Notes: generated by a model from the letters alone, not told the origin. 64,000 nt of DNA from Melastoma dodecandrum (GCA_029817715.1 JARUPY010000385.1:1178001-1242000); one strand, 5' to 3'. Shown: positions 9,082-17,816, counted from the first letter of the stretch. Program-made: numbers and translations.

Positions 9082-9127
9082 GGTTCAAAGCCACGCGCAA
9101 ACTCTGCCATTTCTCCGCCTCAGCCGT

Positions 9128-9143
9128 CGTTTCACGTGAAACA
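9128..9143. other. parS centromere site (15 of 16 bases)
   Basis: CGTTTCACGTGAAACA matches the bacterial parS consensus TGTTTCACGTGAAACA except for the first base. The inner 14 bases are a perfect palindrome. It lies in the divergent gap between mnmE and the beta-lactamase gene, about 12 kb from parA. ParB would bind here, and CTP-dependent ParB loading starts at such sites. Confidence 0.9.
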
Positions 9144-9227
9144 TCCCGCCGTCCTATACGCCATTCCGGCCGCGTGCCGCTCCGGTCCGGCGGATCGCAG
9201 ACCGGTCGAACCAGGAGGACGCCCACG

Positions 9228-10109
9228 ATGTCCACGACGCGCCGCACGCTCTGTCGCACGCTCCTCGCCGCCCCGCTCATCCTGCAGGCCCGCTCGTCGC
9301 ACGCGGCGGGGGAGCCCGACCTCGCGGCGATCGAGGGCCGACTCGGCGGCCGGCTCGGGGTCGCAGCCTATTCGGACAGCCGCGTCCTGATCCGCCACCG
9401 GGCCCACGAGCGCTTCCCGATGTGCAGCACCTTCAAGGTCCTGGCTGTCGCGGCGGTGCTGGCGCGGGTCGATGCCGGCTCGGAGAGCCTCGACCGGACC
9501 ATCCGCTACGGCGCGGACGACCTTCTGAGCTACGCCCCGGTGACCCGTAAGGCGCTGGAGGCGCAAGGCGGCAGCGGCGCGCTCTCCGTCTCGGCCCTCT
9601 GCGCCGCCGCCATCACCTGGAGCGACAACACGGCGGTCAACCTGCTCCTCGGTCCGCTCGGCGGCCCGGCAGGCCTGACCGCTTGGCTGCGCAGCATCGG
9701 CGATCCCATCACCCGGCTCGATCGCAACGAGCCGACCCTGAACAGCGCCCTCCCCGGCGACCCGCGCGACACCACCACCCCGGAGGCAATGCGCGCGACC
9801 CTCGGCCGGATCCTGCTCGGGAGCGTGCTGTCGGCGCCGTCGCGCGACCGGCTGGAGGGCTGGATGGTCGGGAGCCAGACCGGCTTCAGGCGGCTCCGCG
9901 CCGGGCTGCCGGCGGACTGGACGGTCGGCGACAAGACCGGCAGCGGTGACAACGGGTCGATCAACGACGTGGCGATCCTGCGCCCGCCGGGGCGTGCACC
10001 GGTGATCGCGGCCGTCTACATGACCGGCACGACGGCGCCCGCCGAAATCTGGGAATCGGCCTATGCCGAGATCGGACGGCTCGTCGCCGCGCGGGCGGGC
10101 GGCCCGTGA
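9228..10109 (+). CDS. Class A beta-lactamase
   Basis: This is a 293-residue periplasmic serine beta-lactamase. The export signal (residues 1-26, containing an RR pair near the N-terminus, so Tat export is possible) ends near SSHA. The catalytic motifs are complete: STFK (67-70), SDN (132-134), ExxxN (Glu168 to Asn172) and KTG (236-238, followed by SGDNGS). A Cys immediately precedes the active Ser, as in CTX-M-like and several other class A enzymes. The second Cys found after KTG in KPC-type carbapenemases is absent. An AGGAGG ribosome site 10 bases upstream fixes the start. There is no LysR-type regulator or mobile element beside it, so it is probably a resident chromosomal enzyme. The substrate range cannot be read from sequence. 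Confidence 0.93.
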   Translation: MSTTRRTLCRTLLAAPLILQARSSHAAGEPDLAAIEGRLGGRLGVAAYSDSRVLIRHRAHERFPMCSTFKVLAVAAVLARVDAGSESLDRTIRYGADDLLSYAPVTRKALEAQGGSGALSVSALCAAAITWSDNTAVNLLLGPLGGPAGLTAWLRSIGDPITRLDRNEPTLNSALPGDPRDTTTPEAMRATLGRILLGSVLSAPSRDRLEGWMVGSQTGFRRLRAGLPADWTVGDKTGSGDNGSINDVAILRPPGRAPVIAAVYMTGTTAPAEIWESAYAEIGRLVAARAGGP

Positions 10110-10180
10110 TACGGATCCTGCGGTAAGCCACCGGTCGCCGCGTGATGCGACGGGACCGAAACCGTTCCCGAAGCCGACCC

Positions 10181-10211
10181 ACGATCCAAAGTTCGCACGA
10201 TCCAAAGTTCG
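10181..10211. repeat. Two-copy 16-bp tandem duplication
   Basis: ACGATCCAAAGTTCG occurs at 10181-10195 and again at 10197-10211, with a period of 16 bases. It ends 7 bases before the ybaK start, occupying the place of a ribosome site. It could alter translation of ybaK, or be a recent slippage event. Confidence 0.85.
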
Positions 10212-10218
10212 ATTGCGC

Positions 10219-10707
10219 ATGGCCAAATCAGCCTCGAAGACCACCCGGGCGACCCAGGCCCTCGACAGGGCCGGCCTCCGCTACAGCCTCCATGCCTACG
10301 ACTACGATCCTGATGCTCCGCGCATCGGCCTCCAGGCCGCGGAGGCGTTGGGCGTGCCGCCGGGCCGCGTGCTCAAGACCCTGATGGCGGCGGTCGACGG
10401 GCGGCCAATCTGTCTGCTGGTCGCCTCCGACCAGGAGGTCTCGATGAAGCGGGTGGCGGCCGCCTTCGCGGGCAAGGCCGCCGCGATGCTCAAGCCCGCC
10501 GATGCCGAGAGGCTGACCGGCTACCATGTCGGCGGCATCAGCCCGCTCGGCCAGAAGCGCCTTTTCCCGACCGCGATCGACGCCGGCTCCCTTGGCGATC
10601 CGGCTGCCGAGATCCACGTCAACGGCGGCGGACGGGGTCTCCAGATCCGCCTGACCGAAGGAGACCTCGCGTCCGTGCTGAACGCTCTGGTCGTGCCGCT
10701 CACCTGA
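10219..10707 (+). CDS. ybaK: YbaK/EbsC-family Cys-tRNA(Pro) deacylase
   Basis: This 162-residue trans-editing enzyme hydrolyses Cys wrongly attached to tRNA(Pro). The YbaK fold markers are all visible: the GVPPGRVLKTLMAAVDG segment with its key Lys, SDQEVSMKRVAAAF, the GYHVGGISPLGQKRLFPT signature and a closing GGGRGLQIRL strand. The size fits the stand-alone YbaK group. The start at 10219 (MAKSASKTT) is chosen from family length. The longer reading upstream crosses the tandem repeat and is unlikely. The gene lies 109 bases after the beta-lactamase on the same strand and may share its transcript, but no functional link is apparent. Confidence 0.92.
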   Translation: MAKSASKTTRATQALDRAGLRYSLHAYDYDPDAPRIGLQAAEALGVPPGRVLKTLMAAVDGRPICLLVASDQEVSMKRVAAAFAGKAAAMLKPADAERLTGYHVGGISPLGQKRLFPTAIDAGSLGDPAAEIHVNGGGRGLQIRLTEGDLASVLNALVVPLT

Positions 10708-10776
10708 ACCGGCCCGGGGTCAGCCGCTTCGGCGCATTCCCCTCCATCGCGACGGTCCACCAACCGAGATCCACCC

Positions 10777-10820
10777 CGTCATCCCGGGACTGCGAAGCAG
10801 GGCCCGGAAATGACGGGAAA
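10777..10820. repeat. Short dispersed GC hairpin, family R5, copy 1
   Basis: CGTCATCCCGGGACTGCGAAG is followed by GGGCCCGGAAATGACGGGAA, an imperfect inverted repeat. A related copy is at 37381-37412. It lies in the otherwise featureless gap between ybaK and the small secreted protein. Confidence 0.55.
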
Positions 10821-10979
10821 GCGTCTGCTGGGTATCGATACGGAGAACAGGATCGAGCGATCCGCCCCAACGAGAGACGAGGACTGCACGGGCCCTACCC
10901 TCAGCCTGCGCCGCTTCGGGTAAGCGCGCGTTTACCCTGTTGCCGCACGGTGCGGCGTGCGGGGAGCGATGGGTGCGGC

Positions 10980-11339
10980 ATGCGGTCGACGGGACGGAGC
11001 CTGCTGGGAGCGGGACTCGGATTCGCGCTGCTGCTCGGCGGTCCCGGCGTGGCGGCCGATCTCTCTGCGGGCGGCATCGCCGAGCCCGGCGTCGCCGCGA
11101 GCCCGCGCTTCTTCCCGCGCAGCGACGAGGGCGACCGCCGCCCGGTCTACGCCGTCCGGACCCGCGCGGTCCCGGTGGGCTGCACGCCGCGCCGGGCGCC
11201 GGTGCCCACCAACGCGCCGGACGATCCGAGCTATGTCGGCTCCGAATACGGCCTGTCGCATCCGAGCTACTACGGCTTCACGCCGCCTCTCGGCGTCGAT
11301 GATCCCTTCGGCCGTTCCCTCCTGCCCTACTGTCCCTGA
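10980..11339 (+). CDS. Small secreted protein of unknown function
   Basis: This protein has 119 residues from ATG 10980. A typical signal peptide (MRSTGRSLLGAGLGFALLLGG) ends near GVAA. The mature part of about 95 residues is Pro-, Tyr- and Gly-rich, with two cysteines (VGCTP and the LLPYCP tail) that could pair in the periplasm, and aromatic SYVGSEYG and SYYGF segments. I recognise no domain. A longer reading from 10950 has no ribosome site. It lies 115 bases upstream of panC on the same strand but is unlikely to be functionally linked to pantothenate synthesis. Confidence 0.65.
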   Translation: MRSTGRSLLGAGLGFALLLGGPGVAADLSAGGIAEPGVAASPRFFPRSDEGDRRPVYAVRTRAVPVGCTPRRAPVPTNAPDDPSYVGSEYGLSHPSYYGFTPPLGVDDPFGRSLLPYCP

Positions 11340-11454
11340 AGCGGCCATCCGGGGCGTCCGGCCTGCCGGCGACGCCCCTGGCCCTGCGAGGCTGTTCCCT
11401 TGGGGCGGCCGCATGCTCTAGACGGGCCTCGTTTCCCCGTTCGGAGCCAGTCCC

Positions 11455-12303
11455 GTGGCCGATTCGACGCCCCAGCGTTTCAGCGATCTCGCCGCTCTCC
11501 GTCACTGCGTCGCCGCTTGGCGGGCGGCGGGCGAGCGCATCGTCCTGGTCCCGACCATGGGGGCCCTGCATGCCGGGCATCTGGCCCTGGTGGCCGAGGC
11601 GCAGCGGATCGGCCAGCGCACGGTGGCGAGCATCTTCGTGAACCCGACCCAGTTCGGCCCCAACGAGGATTTCGCCCGGTATCCGCGGGATCTCGCGGCC
11701 GATCTGGCCCTCCTTGGTGAGGCTGGGGTCGACGCTGCCTGGACCCCGGAGGTCGAGACCATGTACCCGCCGGGCTTCGCCACGCGGATCGAGGTCGCGG
11801 GCCTGTCCGAGGGGCTGTGCGGCCCGTTCCGGCCGGGGCATTTCGCCGGGGTCGCCACGGTGGTGACCAAGCTTCTCAATCAGGTCCGGCCCGACGTCGC
11901 CCTGTTCGGCGAGAAGGATTTCCAGCAGCTCCGGGTGATTCAACAGGCGGTGGCCGATCTCGACATCGGGGTGGAGATCCGCGGCGTCCCGACCCTGCGC
12001 GAACCGGACGGCCTCGCCCTGTCGTCGCGCAACCGCTACCTGTCGCCCGGGGAGCGCGCTGTCGCCCCGAAGCTGCACGCGGTCCTCTCCGAGATCGCCC
12101 TCGCCTCCCGCAACGGCACCGGCGTCGCCGGGCGGATCGCGGCCGGCCGGGCCGCCCTGGAGGCGGCGGGCTTCCGGGTTCAGTATCTTACAATCTGCGA
12201 CGCCCGGACCCTGGCGCCGGTCGAACGCGTGGACGGCCCGGCCCGGGTCCTCGTGGCGGCCTTCCTGGGGCGGACCCGGCTCATCGACAACCTTGCGGTG
12301 TAG
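11455..12303 (+). CDS. panC: Pantothenate synthetase (pantoate-beta-alanine ligase)
   Basis: This 282-residue cytoplasmic enzyme joins pantoate and beta-alanine with ATP, the last step of vitamin B5 synthesis before CoA. The nucleotidyl-transferase HxGH motif is in PTMGALHAGH (residues about 31-40). FVNPTQFGPNEDFARYPR, the GEKDFQQL loop and LREPDGLALSSRN(R)Y are all conserved family signatures. The start is GTG at 11455. panB and panD are not nearby, so the pathway genes are scattered. The length and motifs leave little doubt. Confidence 0.96.
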   Translation: MADSTPQRFSDLAALRHCVAAWRAAGERIVLVPTMGALHAGHLALVAEAQRIGQRTVASIFVNPTQFGPNEDFARYPRDLAADLALLGEAGVDAAWTPEVETMYPPGFATRIEVAGLSEGLCGPFRPGHFAGVATVVTKLLNQVRPDVALFGEKDFQQLRVIQQAVADLDIGVEIRGVPTLREPDGLALSSRNRYLSPGERAVAPKLHAVLSEIALASRNGTGVAGRIAAGRAALEAAGFRVQYLTICDARTLAPVERVDGPARVLVAAFLGRTRLIDNLAV

Positions 12304-12396
12304 GCGACGCGCCGACACGCGGCACTGCATCCCGCAGCGGGGCCCCAACCGTGGCGGCCGGGCCACGCCGGCGGTGTTTTCGCGCATGTCCCACCG

Positions 12397-13737
12397 ATGC
12401 AGTTGGCGGGATGGCGCCGACCTGCTCTCTGCGGGCGCGTGATCGGCCTGCGCCCTGCCCCAGCGATTCTGTCTGCTTTCCTGGCCGCCGCTCTGGCCTT
12501 CGCGACGCCGGTGCGCGCCGGCGACGACGCCATCGAGGGCATGGCGGGGCCCTATGGCGAGCGCCTGCGCGTCGACGAGAAGGGGCTGAGCCTCACCTTT
12601 CCCGAACCGGACGTGACCCTCCAGATCGGCGGCCGGCTCCACATCGATGCGGGGGCGGCGGGCTTCAGCCGGCCGGGCCTGCCGGAGGCCTTCCCCGACA
12701 ATGTCGCGGTGCGCCGCGCCTGGATCGAGCCGACGCTCACTATCGGCCGGGAATGGGTGATCGCCTTCCAGTACGATTTCAGCGACCCGATGCTGCCGAT
12801 CAACGACGCCTTCGTGGCCTGGAAGGGGCTGCCGGACACGATCCTGACCCTCGGCAACATGAAGGTGCCGCTCAGCCTCGAATGGCTGCAGAGCAACAAC
12901 GACACCCTGTTCGTCGAGCGCTCCGGGGCCAACGCGCTGGTTCCGGACCGCCGGTTCGGCTTCGCGGTCGGCCATCACGGGCAGGCCTGGACGGCCGTGG
13001 CCGGCGTGTTCGGCAACGCTGCCAGCAACGGCATCACGGGGGACGGCGTCGCGGCCGCAGGGCGGGCCACTTGGGCGCCGATCCTGGAGACGCGCGAGAC
13101 CCTGCATCTCGGTGTCGCCGGGATCTATCGCCGCCGCACCCGGAACGACGGGGATTTCAGCTTCTCCACCACCCCGGAGGCGGCCCTGTTCACCCGCTCC
13201 TTCGTGGAGACCGGCGATCTGCCCGACGTGGCGAGCGTCTCGCGGATCGGCGCCGAGTTCGCCTACCGCAACGGCCCGTTCCTGGTGCAGGCCGAGTACA
13301 TCCGCGCGGAGATCGAGCGTTTCGGCGGTCCCGGGGCGACGGTCTCCGGCCTCGGCTTCCAGGGCGGCTACGTGGAGGCCGGCTGGGTGCTCAACGGGGA
13401 GGGGCGCGCCTACGCGCTCACCCCGAAAGGGGGCACCACCTAGGCGTCCTTCAAGGGGGTCGCGGTGCCGGAGGGCCAGCGGGTCTCCCGGGGCGGGATC
13501 GGCGTGTTCGAGCTGGCGGCCCGCTACAGCGCCATCGACCTCGACGCCCGGGGCTTCCGGGGCGGCCTCGAGCGGAACGTGACGCTGGGCCTGAGCTGGT
13601 ACCCCGAGCCCAACCTCCGCCTGATCGCCAACTACATCCACGGACGCGTCCGACCGGGCGAGACCCAGACCGACACCTACGGCACCGCGCCGTTCGCGGT
13701 CGATACCGTCATCACGCGGCTGCAGATCTCCTGGTAG
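12397..13737 (+). pseudogene. Phosphate-selective porin O/P family, interrupted by an in-frame TAG
   Basis: Two open segments in one frame, 12397-13440 and 13444-13737, are separated only by TAG at 13441-13443. Together they would give a porin of about 445 residues. It has a signal peptide ending near PVRAGDD, then GGRLHIDAG and RRAWIEPTLTIGREW strands typical of OprO/OprP porins. The second part ends WYPEPNLRLIANYIHGR then LQISW, with the terminal aromatic that BAM-inserted barrels carry. The reading continues smoothly across the stop (GTT, stop, ASFKGVAVPEG), where a Tyr codon would fit. One base change explains the break. Without readthrough the C-terminal strands are lost and the barrel could not assemble. 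No other damage is visible, so the change is recent or a sequencing error. Confidence 0.85.
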
Positions 13738-14132
13738 GCGCCCCCGCCGCGATCCCGTGATGACCGGACCGGGTGCGGCCTCCGCCGACGGGGCGGCCGG
13801 CTCGGCGCACGCGAGCGCGTCGACAGGCCGGCCCGGAGCCAGGCCCGGTGTGAGATCCCTCACCGGACCGGTCGCCTCCAATCCGAGACAAAATCCCCCG
13901 TAGATTTCTTTCATCAACGAAAATCTATTTTCGAATTTTTCCACTTCAACCGATGCCTCTGGTAATTATAATCGTTGATTTCGGCTTTGTTGAAAACTAC
14001 ATCATCGGAAATACCATATTTCATAAATATTCCAATATGTTTATTTGCAATTGAACGAAAATCTGATTATTCATATGCGACCTCCTCAGAGTAAACGGTC
14101 GATCGAGTCCCTCACATCCGCCCGCGCAGCGC
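13738..14132. other. AT-rich intergenic region
   Basis: From about 13890 to 14085 the base composition falls to roughly one-third GC in a chromosome that is otherwise near 70 percent. No ORF of note is present. Small symmetric motifs are visible: CGAAAATCTATTTTCG near 13918, and the direct repeat AACGAAAATCT near 13918 and again near 14056. It most likely holds the promoter region of the following AraC-type gene, or is residue of acquired DNA. I see no convincing DnaA boxes. Confidence 0.6.
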
Positions 14133-15134
14133 TTGGATCTATCGCTGATGCAGACCATGTTCTCGACGGATCATGTCGATCCGCATCTCCGTTACACGCG
14201 CTGGCGCGAGACCTTGATGGGCCGGGGCGTGCCTCTTGAGCAGAAGCGTCTCGAAGACGGTCCGTTCAACGGAAGACTCGAGAGCGCCGAGGTCGGCCCG
14301 CTCCTCCTGACCCGCGTCTCCCACGACGCCCTTCGCAGCGAAGCGACCCCCGATCTGCTCCGACGCAACGGGAAGGAGGGAACCGTCGTGGTGATCTTCA
14401 AGCGCGCGGGGCTGTCGAGACGCAGCCAGGACGACCGCTCCTCCGTCCAACGGGCCGGGGACTTCGTCGTGCTCGACCATCGTCCTGCCGTCCATGAGTC
14501 GAGCGTCGGCAGTCAAACCCTCTTCCTGGAGGTGCCACGGGCGGGCTTGGAAGCCGCGCTCGGGCCGATCCGGCTCGATACGTCCCTGACGATGGGCAGG
14601 GACCTCGGTTCCACGATGCTGACCACCCAGTTCTTCCACGACCTGATCCGGGTGCATCGCAATCTCGACGCCACCACCGGCGCCCGCATGGCGTAGGTCG
14701 GCACGGACCTGATCGTGGCCAGCATCGCCGAGCGGCTATCGAAGGAGGTGCCTCGGTCGCTGCAGGGCACCCGGGTGATCCAGCGGGCCAAGGCGCACGT
14801 GGAGGCGCATCTGGGCGACTCGGATCTCGACCCGCCGCAGTTCGCCGGCGCCCTGGGCGTTTCCCTGCGGCGCCTCCAGGAATTGTTCCACGCGCGCGGC
14901 CAGCATATCTCGGATTCCATCTGGCAGCGGCGGCTGGATGTCGCCAGCAAGTGCCTGTCGGATCCCGCTTGCGCCCATCTGTCGATCGGCATGCTGGCTT
15001 ACGAGAACGGCTTCACCAGCCAGGGGCACTTCTCGCGCCGCTTCAAGCAGCACCACGGCATGACCCCGCGCGCGTATAGGAGCGCCGCCGCCCACTGGGA
15101 TCTGGAGCGGTCGATCGCCGCGGCGGCGGGATAG
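14133..15134 (+). pseudogene. AraC-family transcription regulator, interrupted by an in-frame TAG
   Basis: Two segments share one frame: 14133-14693 (an AraC-binding-like N-terminal domain with HLRYTRWRETL and GDFVVLDHRPAV) and 14697-15134 (a C-terminal double helix-turn-helix). The second part includes the classic ENGFTSQGHFSRRFKQHHGMTPRAYR helix region, here in pieces of fewer than 20 residues: ENGFTSQGHFSRRF and KQHHGMTPRAYR. The only break is TAG at 14694-14696 (ARMA, stop, VGTDL), where a Glu codon would fit. Restoring continuity would give about 333 residues, normal for the family. As read, no protein has both sensing and DNA-binding parts. The HTH half could start at an internal ATG near 14715, but lacks a good ribosome site. 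Confidence 0.85.
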
Positions 15135-15235
15135 GGCCGCGAACGGTCTTGGTCGCTGCAGGGAGCCGTCCGGGCATCGGCCCTCGGGAGCCGTCGACCG
15201 GCACCGGCGCGCGCCGCGTGCCGATGGAGACAATC

Positions 15236-16660
15236 CTAAACCGCGCGGCGCAGGACCGAGCGGAACGGGCGGCGCTCGGCGCCCTGCTCCGGCCCGGCCG
15301 GCGGCGTCGGCGCCTCGACCGGTGGGGCAACCAGGACCTCGGCCCGCACCGGGCGCGGCGCCGCGAAGGCCGTACCCTGCGCGAAGGCCACGTCGAGGTC
15401 GATCAGGTCGGGGATGTCGGCCTCGTCACTGATGCCCGTGGCGACGAGGCGGATCCCGGCCCGCGCCAGGGCCGGGGCGGTATCCTCGATGGCGATATCC
15501 GACAGCCTGCGCCCCGGCTGCGGCCGCAGCAGCATCGCGGCCGGTACCCGCACCTGCCCGATGCCGAGCGCCGCGAGACCCGCCGCGTCGAAGCCCGGAT
15601 CGTCAGGCCGGTCGAGGCTGAAGCCGATCCGGCCCTTCAGGGGCGCCAGCAGGCCGCGCTGGCCGGCATCGAGGCTCCGCCAGCTCGCCTGCGGCAGGGC
15701 GATCATCAGCCCGGCCAGGGCCGGATCGTCAGAGGCCGTGCGGGCCAGATCCCGCAGGAGGCCCGGCTCGAACAGCGACAGCGGCGAAAGGCTGTAGGTC
15801 AGCAGGGTGTCGCTGCCGCGGCGCGCGAGGTGCCGGACCACCAGGGAGGCCCGCTGCAGCATGCGGCGGTCGAGTTCGGTGGTGCGGCCGTAGCGCTCCA
15901 GCGCCGGCAGGAATGTCTCCGGCTCGGCCGCGGGCGCCGTATCCGGGCCGCCGATCCGCAGCCGGGCCAGTGCCTCGTAGGCCACGACCTTGCGCTGGGG
16001 CAGGCTGACGACCGGCTGCAGGTGGATCTCCAGCCCCTCCCCCTCGAAGGCCCGGATGATCTCGGCCTCGCCCCCGACATCGCGGGCGGGCCGCGGGGGG
16101 ATCGGCCGCGGCGGGATCGGACGCACCGGCGCCGGCTCCCGGGACGCCGCGACCGGCGGAGCCTCGGAGACGATCAGCGGCGGCGCCTGGGGTGCGGATG
16201 CGCTCTCGCGCCGGGGCGCGGCCGGCGTCGGGACAGCCGGGGCCGGCGGCGGCTCGGGGCGGGCCTTGAGGCTCGCGATCTCGGCATCCTGCGTGCTCAC
16301 CACATTGGTGAGGTCGCGGACGATGCCGGACAGGAGGCCGAACTCGACGGTCAGTTCTTCGATCTGGGCACGCAACGCCGGCTCCGCGCTTTCGGTGCGC
16401 GGCTGGACCGCGGCGGCGGCCGCAGCGGTCTCGACCTTGAGCAGGCGCCGGGACAGGAGGTCGACCTCGCCGGACAGCTTCTCGCAGCGCCGCTTCAGGG
16501 CCCCGATGCGGGTCAGCCCGAGGCCGGCGGTCCCGGCGCCCAGGATCCCGAGCGTCAGGGCGCTCCAGAGCGGCAGGAACACGGCGAGCGGCCCGAACAC
16601 GACGAGCCCGATGAGGGCGACCGTCAACAGCCCCGCGTACCGGCCGAGGACCGGGACCAT
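15236..16660 (-). CDS. Membrane-anchored degenerate EAL-domain protein
   Basis: This protein has 474 residues from ATG 16660. Two hydrophobic spans at the N-terminus (about 8-27 and 30-50) are followed by a heptad-like coiled coil (about 55-130, LKRRCEKLSGEVDLLSRRLL and onward) and a Pro/Ala-rich linker. A C-terminal EAL-like domain begins near residue 220 (EIHLQPVVSLPQRKVVAYEALARL). The EAL position reads YEALARL, but the catalytic DDFGTG loop and other metal ligands of c-di-GMP phosphodiesterases are absent, with GFSLDRPDDPGFD in that area. It therefore probably binds or senses rather than cleaves c-di-GMP. A longer start reading from further upstream antisense to the MipA gene is unlikely. 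It stands alone, convergent with the AraC remnant. Confidence 0.8.
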   Translation of the reverse strand: MVPVLGRYAGLLTVALIGLVVFGPLAVFLPLWSALTLGILGAGTAGLGLTRIGALKRRCEKLSGEVDLLSRRLLKVETAAAAAAVQPRTESAEPALRAQIEELTVEFGLLSGIVRDLTNVVSTQDAEIASLKARPEPPPAPAVPTPAAPRRESASAPQAPPLIVSEAPPVAASREPAPVRPIPPRPIPPRPARDVGGEAEIIRAFEGEGLEIHLQPVVSLPQRKVVAYEALARLRIGGPDTAPAAEPETFLPALERYGRTTELDRRMLQRASLVVRHLARRGSDTLLTYSLSPLSLFEPGLLRDLARTASDDPALAGLMIALPQASWRSLDAGQRGLLAPLKGRIGFSLDRPDDPGFDAAGLAALGIGQVRVPAAMLLRPQPGRRLSDIAIEDTAPALARAGIRLVATGISDEADIPDLIDLDVAFAQGTAFAAPRPVRAEVLVAPPVEAPTPPAGPEQGAERRPFRSVLRRAV

Positions 16661-16937
16661 CGTCTGAACACCTGCCGGAAGCGCGCACCGGTCGCCGGGG
16701 GAGTCCCGGGCGAAGCCCCCCGGGCGCGGACCATCCGGCGAATCATTGGCCTTGCGGGACGGGCGCGGCAAGCCTGGAAGACGGGGCCGGCGCCGCCGCG
16801 GGTGTGAATTCCGTGCGGTGTGACGCCCGCGCCCGCTGGAACGTTGCTGAATCGTCACGGCAGGCCCGATTGCGCGGTGGCGTGATGCGGCCTGCCCGCC
16901 TTGCCCATGCGCGGAGGATGAAAAAGAGCCATAAAGC

Positions 16938-17816
16938 GTGGCCATGACGTCTGTACTTTCGCGTAGCGCACGAGTCCGCGCCGGTCTCGGTGCCGGCCTC
17001 CTCCTTGCCGTCTGCGGCGCGACCGCGCCGCGCGCGGCGGATCTCGGCGCGGATCTTCCGCGCGCCACTCCGACCTTTGCCATGGTCGATCCCAGCACAT
17101 GGATCGTCACCCTGGGCGGCTCGATCCAGGCGATCCCGCGCTATCCCGGGGCGAGCGACTACACGGCGGTGTTCTACCCCTCCATCGACATCCGCAAGGT
17201 CGGCGAGCCGCGTCGCTTCTCGACGCCGGATGACGGCTTCAGCTTCGCGCTCTACGACAGCGCGATGTTCCGGTTCGGTCCGACCGCCCGCTTCGTGCCC
17301 GGACGCTATTACGGCGACGACCGTCGCCACCTGTTCGGTTTCCGGGATGCGCGCTTCGCGGTGGAGCCCGGCGTGTTCGCGGAGTTCTACCCGGTCTCCT
17401 TCATCCGCACCCGCGTGGAGGCCCGGCAGGGCGTCTACGGGCATCACGGCACGGTCGGCTCGGTGGCGGCCGACTACCTGATCCCGATGGACAAGTTCCT
17501 GTTCTCGATCGGGCCGCGCTTCAACATCGGCGATGCCAGCTACGCCCGGAAGTATTTCGGCGTGTCGCCGATCGAGGCCGCGCTCAATGGCCGCGTCACC
17601 CCGTACGACCCGGCGAGCTTCTACTCCGCCGGCGTGCTTGGCGGCGTGACCTACACGCAGAGCGAGACCTGGGCCTACACCGCCTATGCCGGCTACACCC
17701 GCATCCTGGGCGCCTCCGGCGACAGCCCCCTGGTGCGGCGGCCCTTCGGCAACCCGAACCAGTACCAGTTCGGCCTGCGGATCGACTACGCGTTCCAGAT
17801 GCCGGCGCTGTTCTGA
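16938..17816 (+). CDS. MipA/OmpV-family outer membrane protein
   Basis: This protein has 292 residues from GTG 16938 (an ATG at 16944 is an alternative). The signal peptide ends near PRAADLG. The mature protein opens with WIVTLGGSIQAIPRYPGASDY and runs as alternating aromatic/polar beta strands, including FAEFYPVSFIRTRVEARQG, SVAADYLIPMDKFLFSIGPR and a final QFGLRIDYAFQMPALF with the terminal Phe used for outer-membrane insertion. That pattern, and YPGASDY near the N-terminus, mark the MipA family (a scaffold for murein-synthesising enzymes in E. coli; elsewhere of unknown role). It is divergent from the EAL gene and 64 bases upstream of the HMA chaperone. Confidence 0.88.
   Translation: MAMTSVLSRSARVRAGLGAGLLLAVCGATAPRAADLGADLPRATPTFAMVDPSTWIVTLGGSIQAIPRYPGASDYTAVFYPSIDIRKVGEPRRFSTPDDGFSFALYDSAMFRFGPTARFVPGRYYGDDRRHLFGFRDARFAVEPGVFAEFYPVSFIRTRVEARQGVYGHHGTVGSVAADYLIPMDKFLFSIGPRFNIGDASYARKYFGVSPIEAALNGRVTPYDPASFYSAGVLGGVTYTQSETWAYTAYAGYTRILGASGDSPLVRRPFGNPNQYQFGLRIDYAFQMPALF

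Noticed and set aside
9054..9227. N-terminal extension of the beta-lactamase
   Set aside because: It would read through the parS site and has no signal peptide. The ATG at 9228 has an AGGAGG ribosome site and a proper export signal.
13870..14090. AT-rich patch as the replication origin
   Set aside because: No cluster of DnaA boxes and no hemE- or dnaA-type neighbours were seen. Only degenerate matches occur, so an origin call is not supported, even though parS sites imply the origin is near.
13441..14696. Pyrrolysine or programmed readthrough at the two TAG codons
   Set aside because: No pyl genes, suppressor tRNA or readthrough context is visible, and both codons are single-base changes from Tyr and Glu codons that fit the families. 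Mutation or sequence error is simpler.
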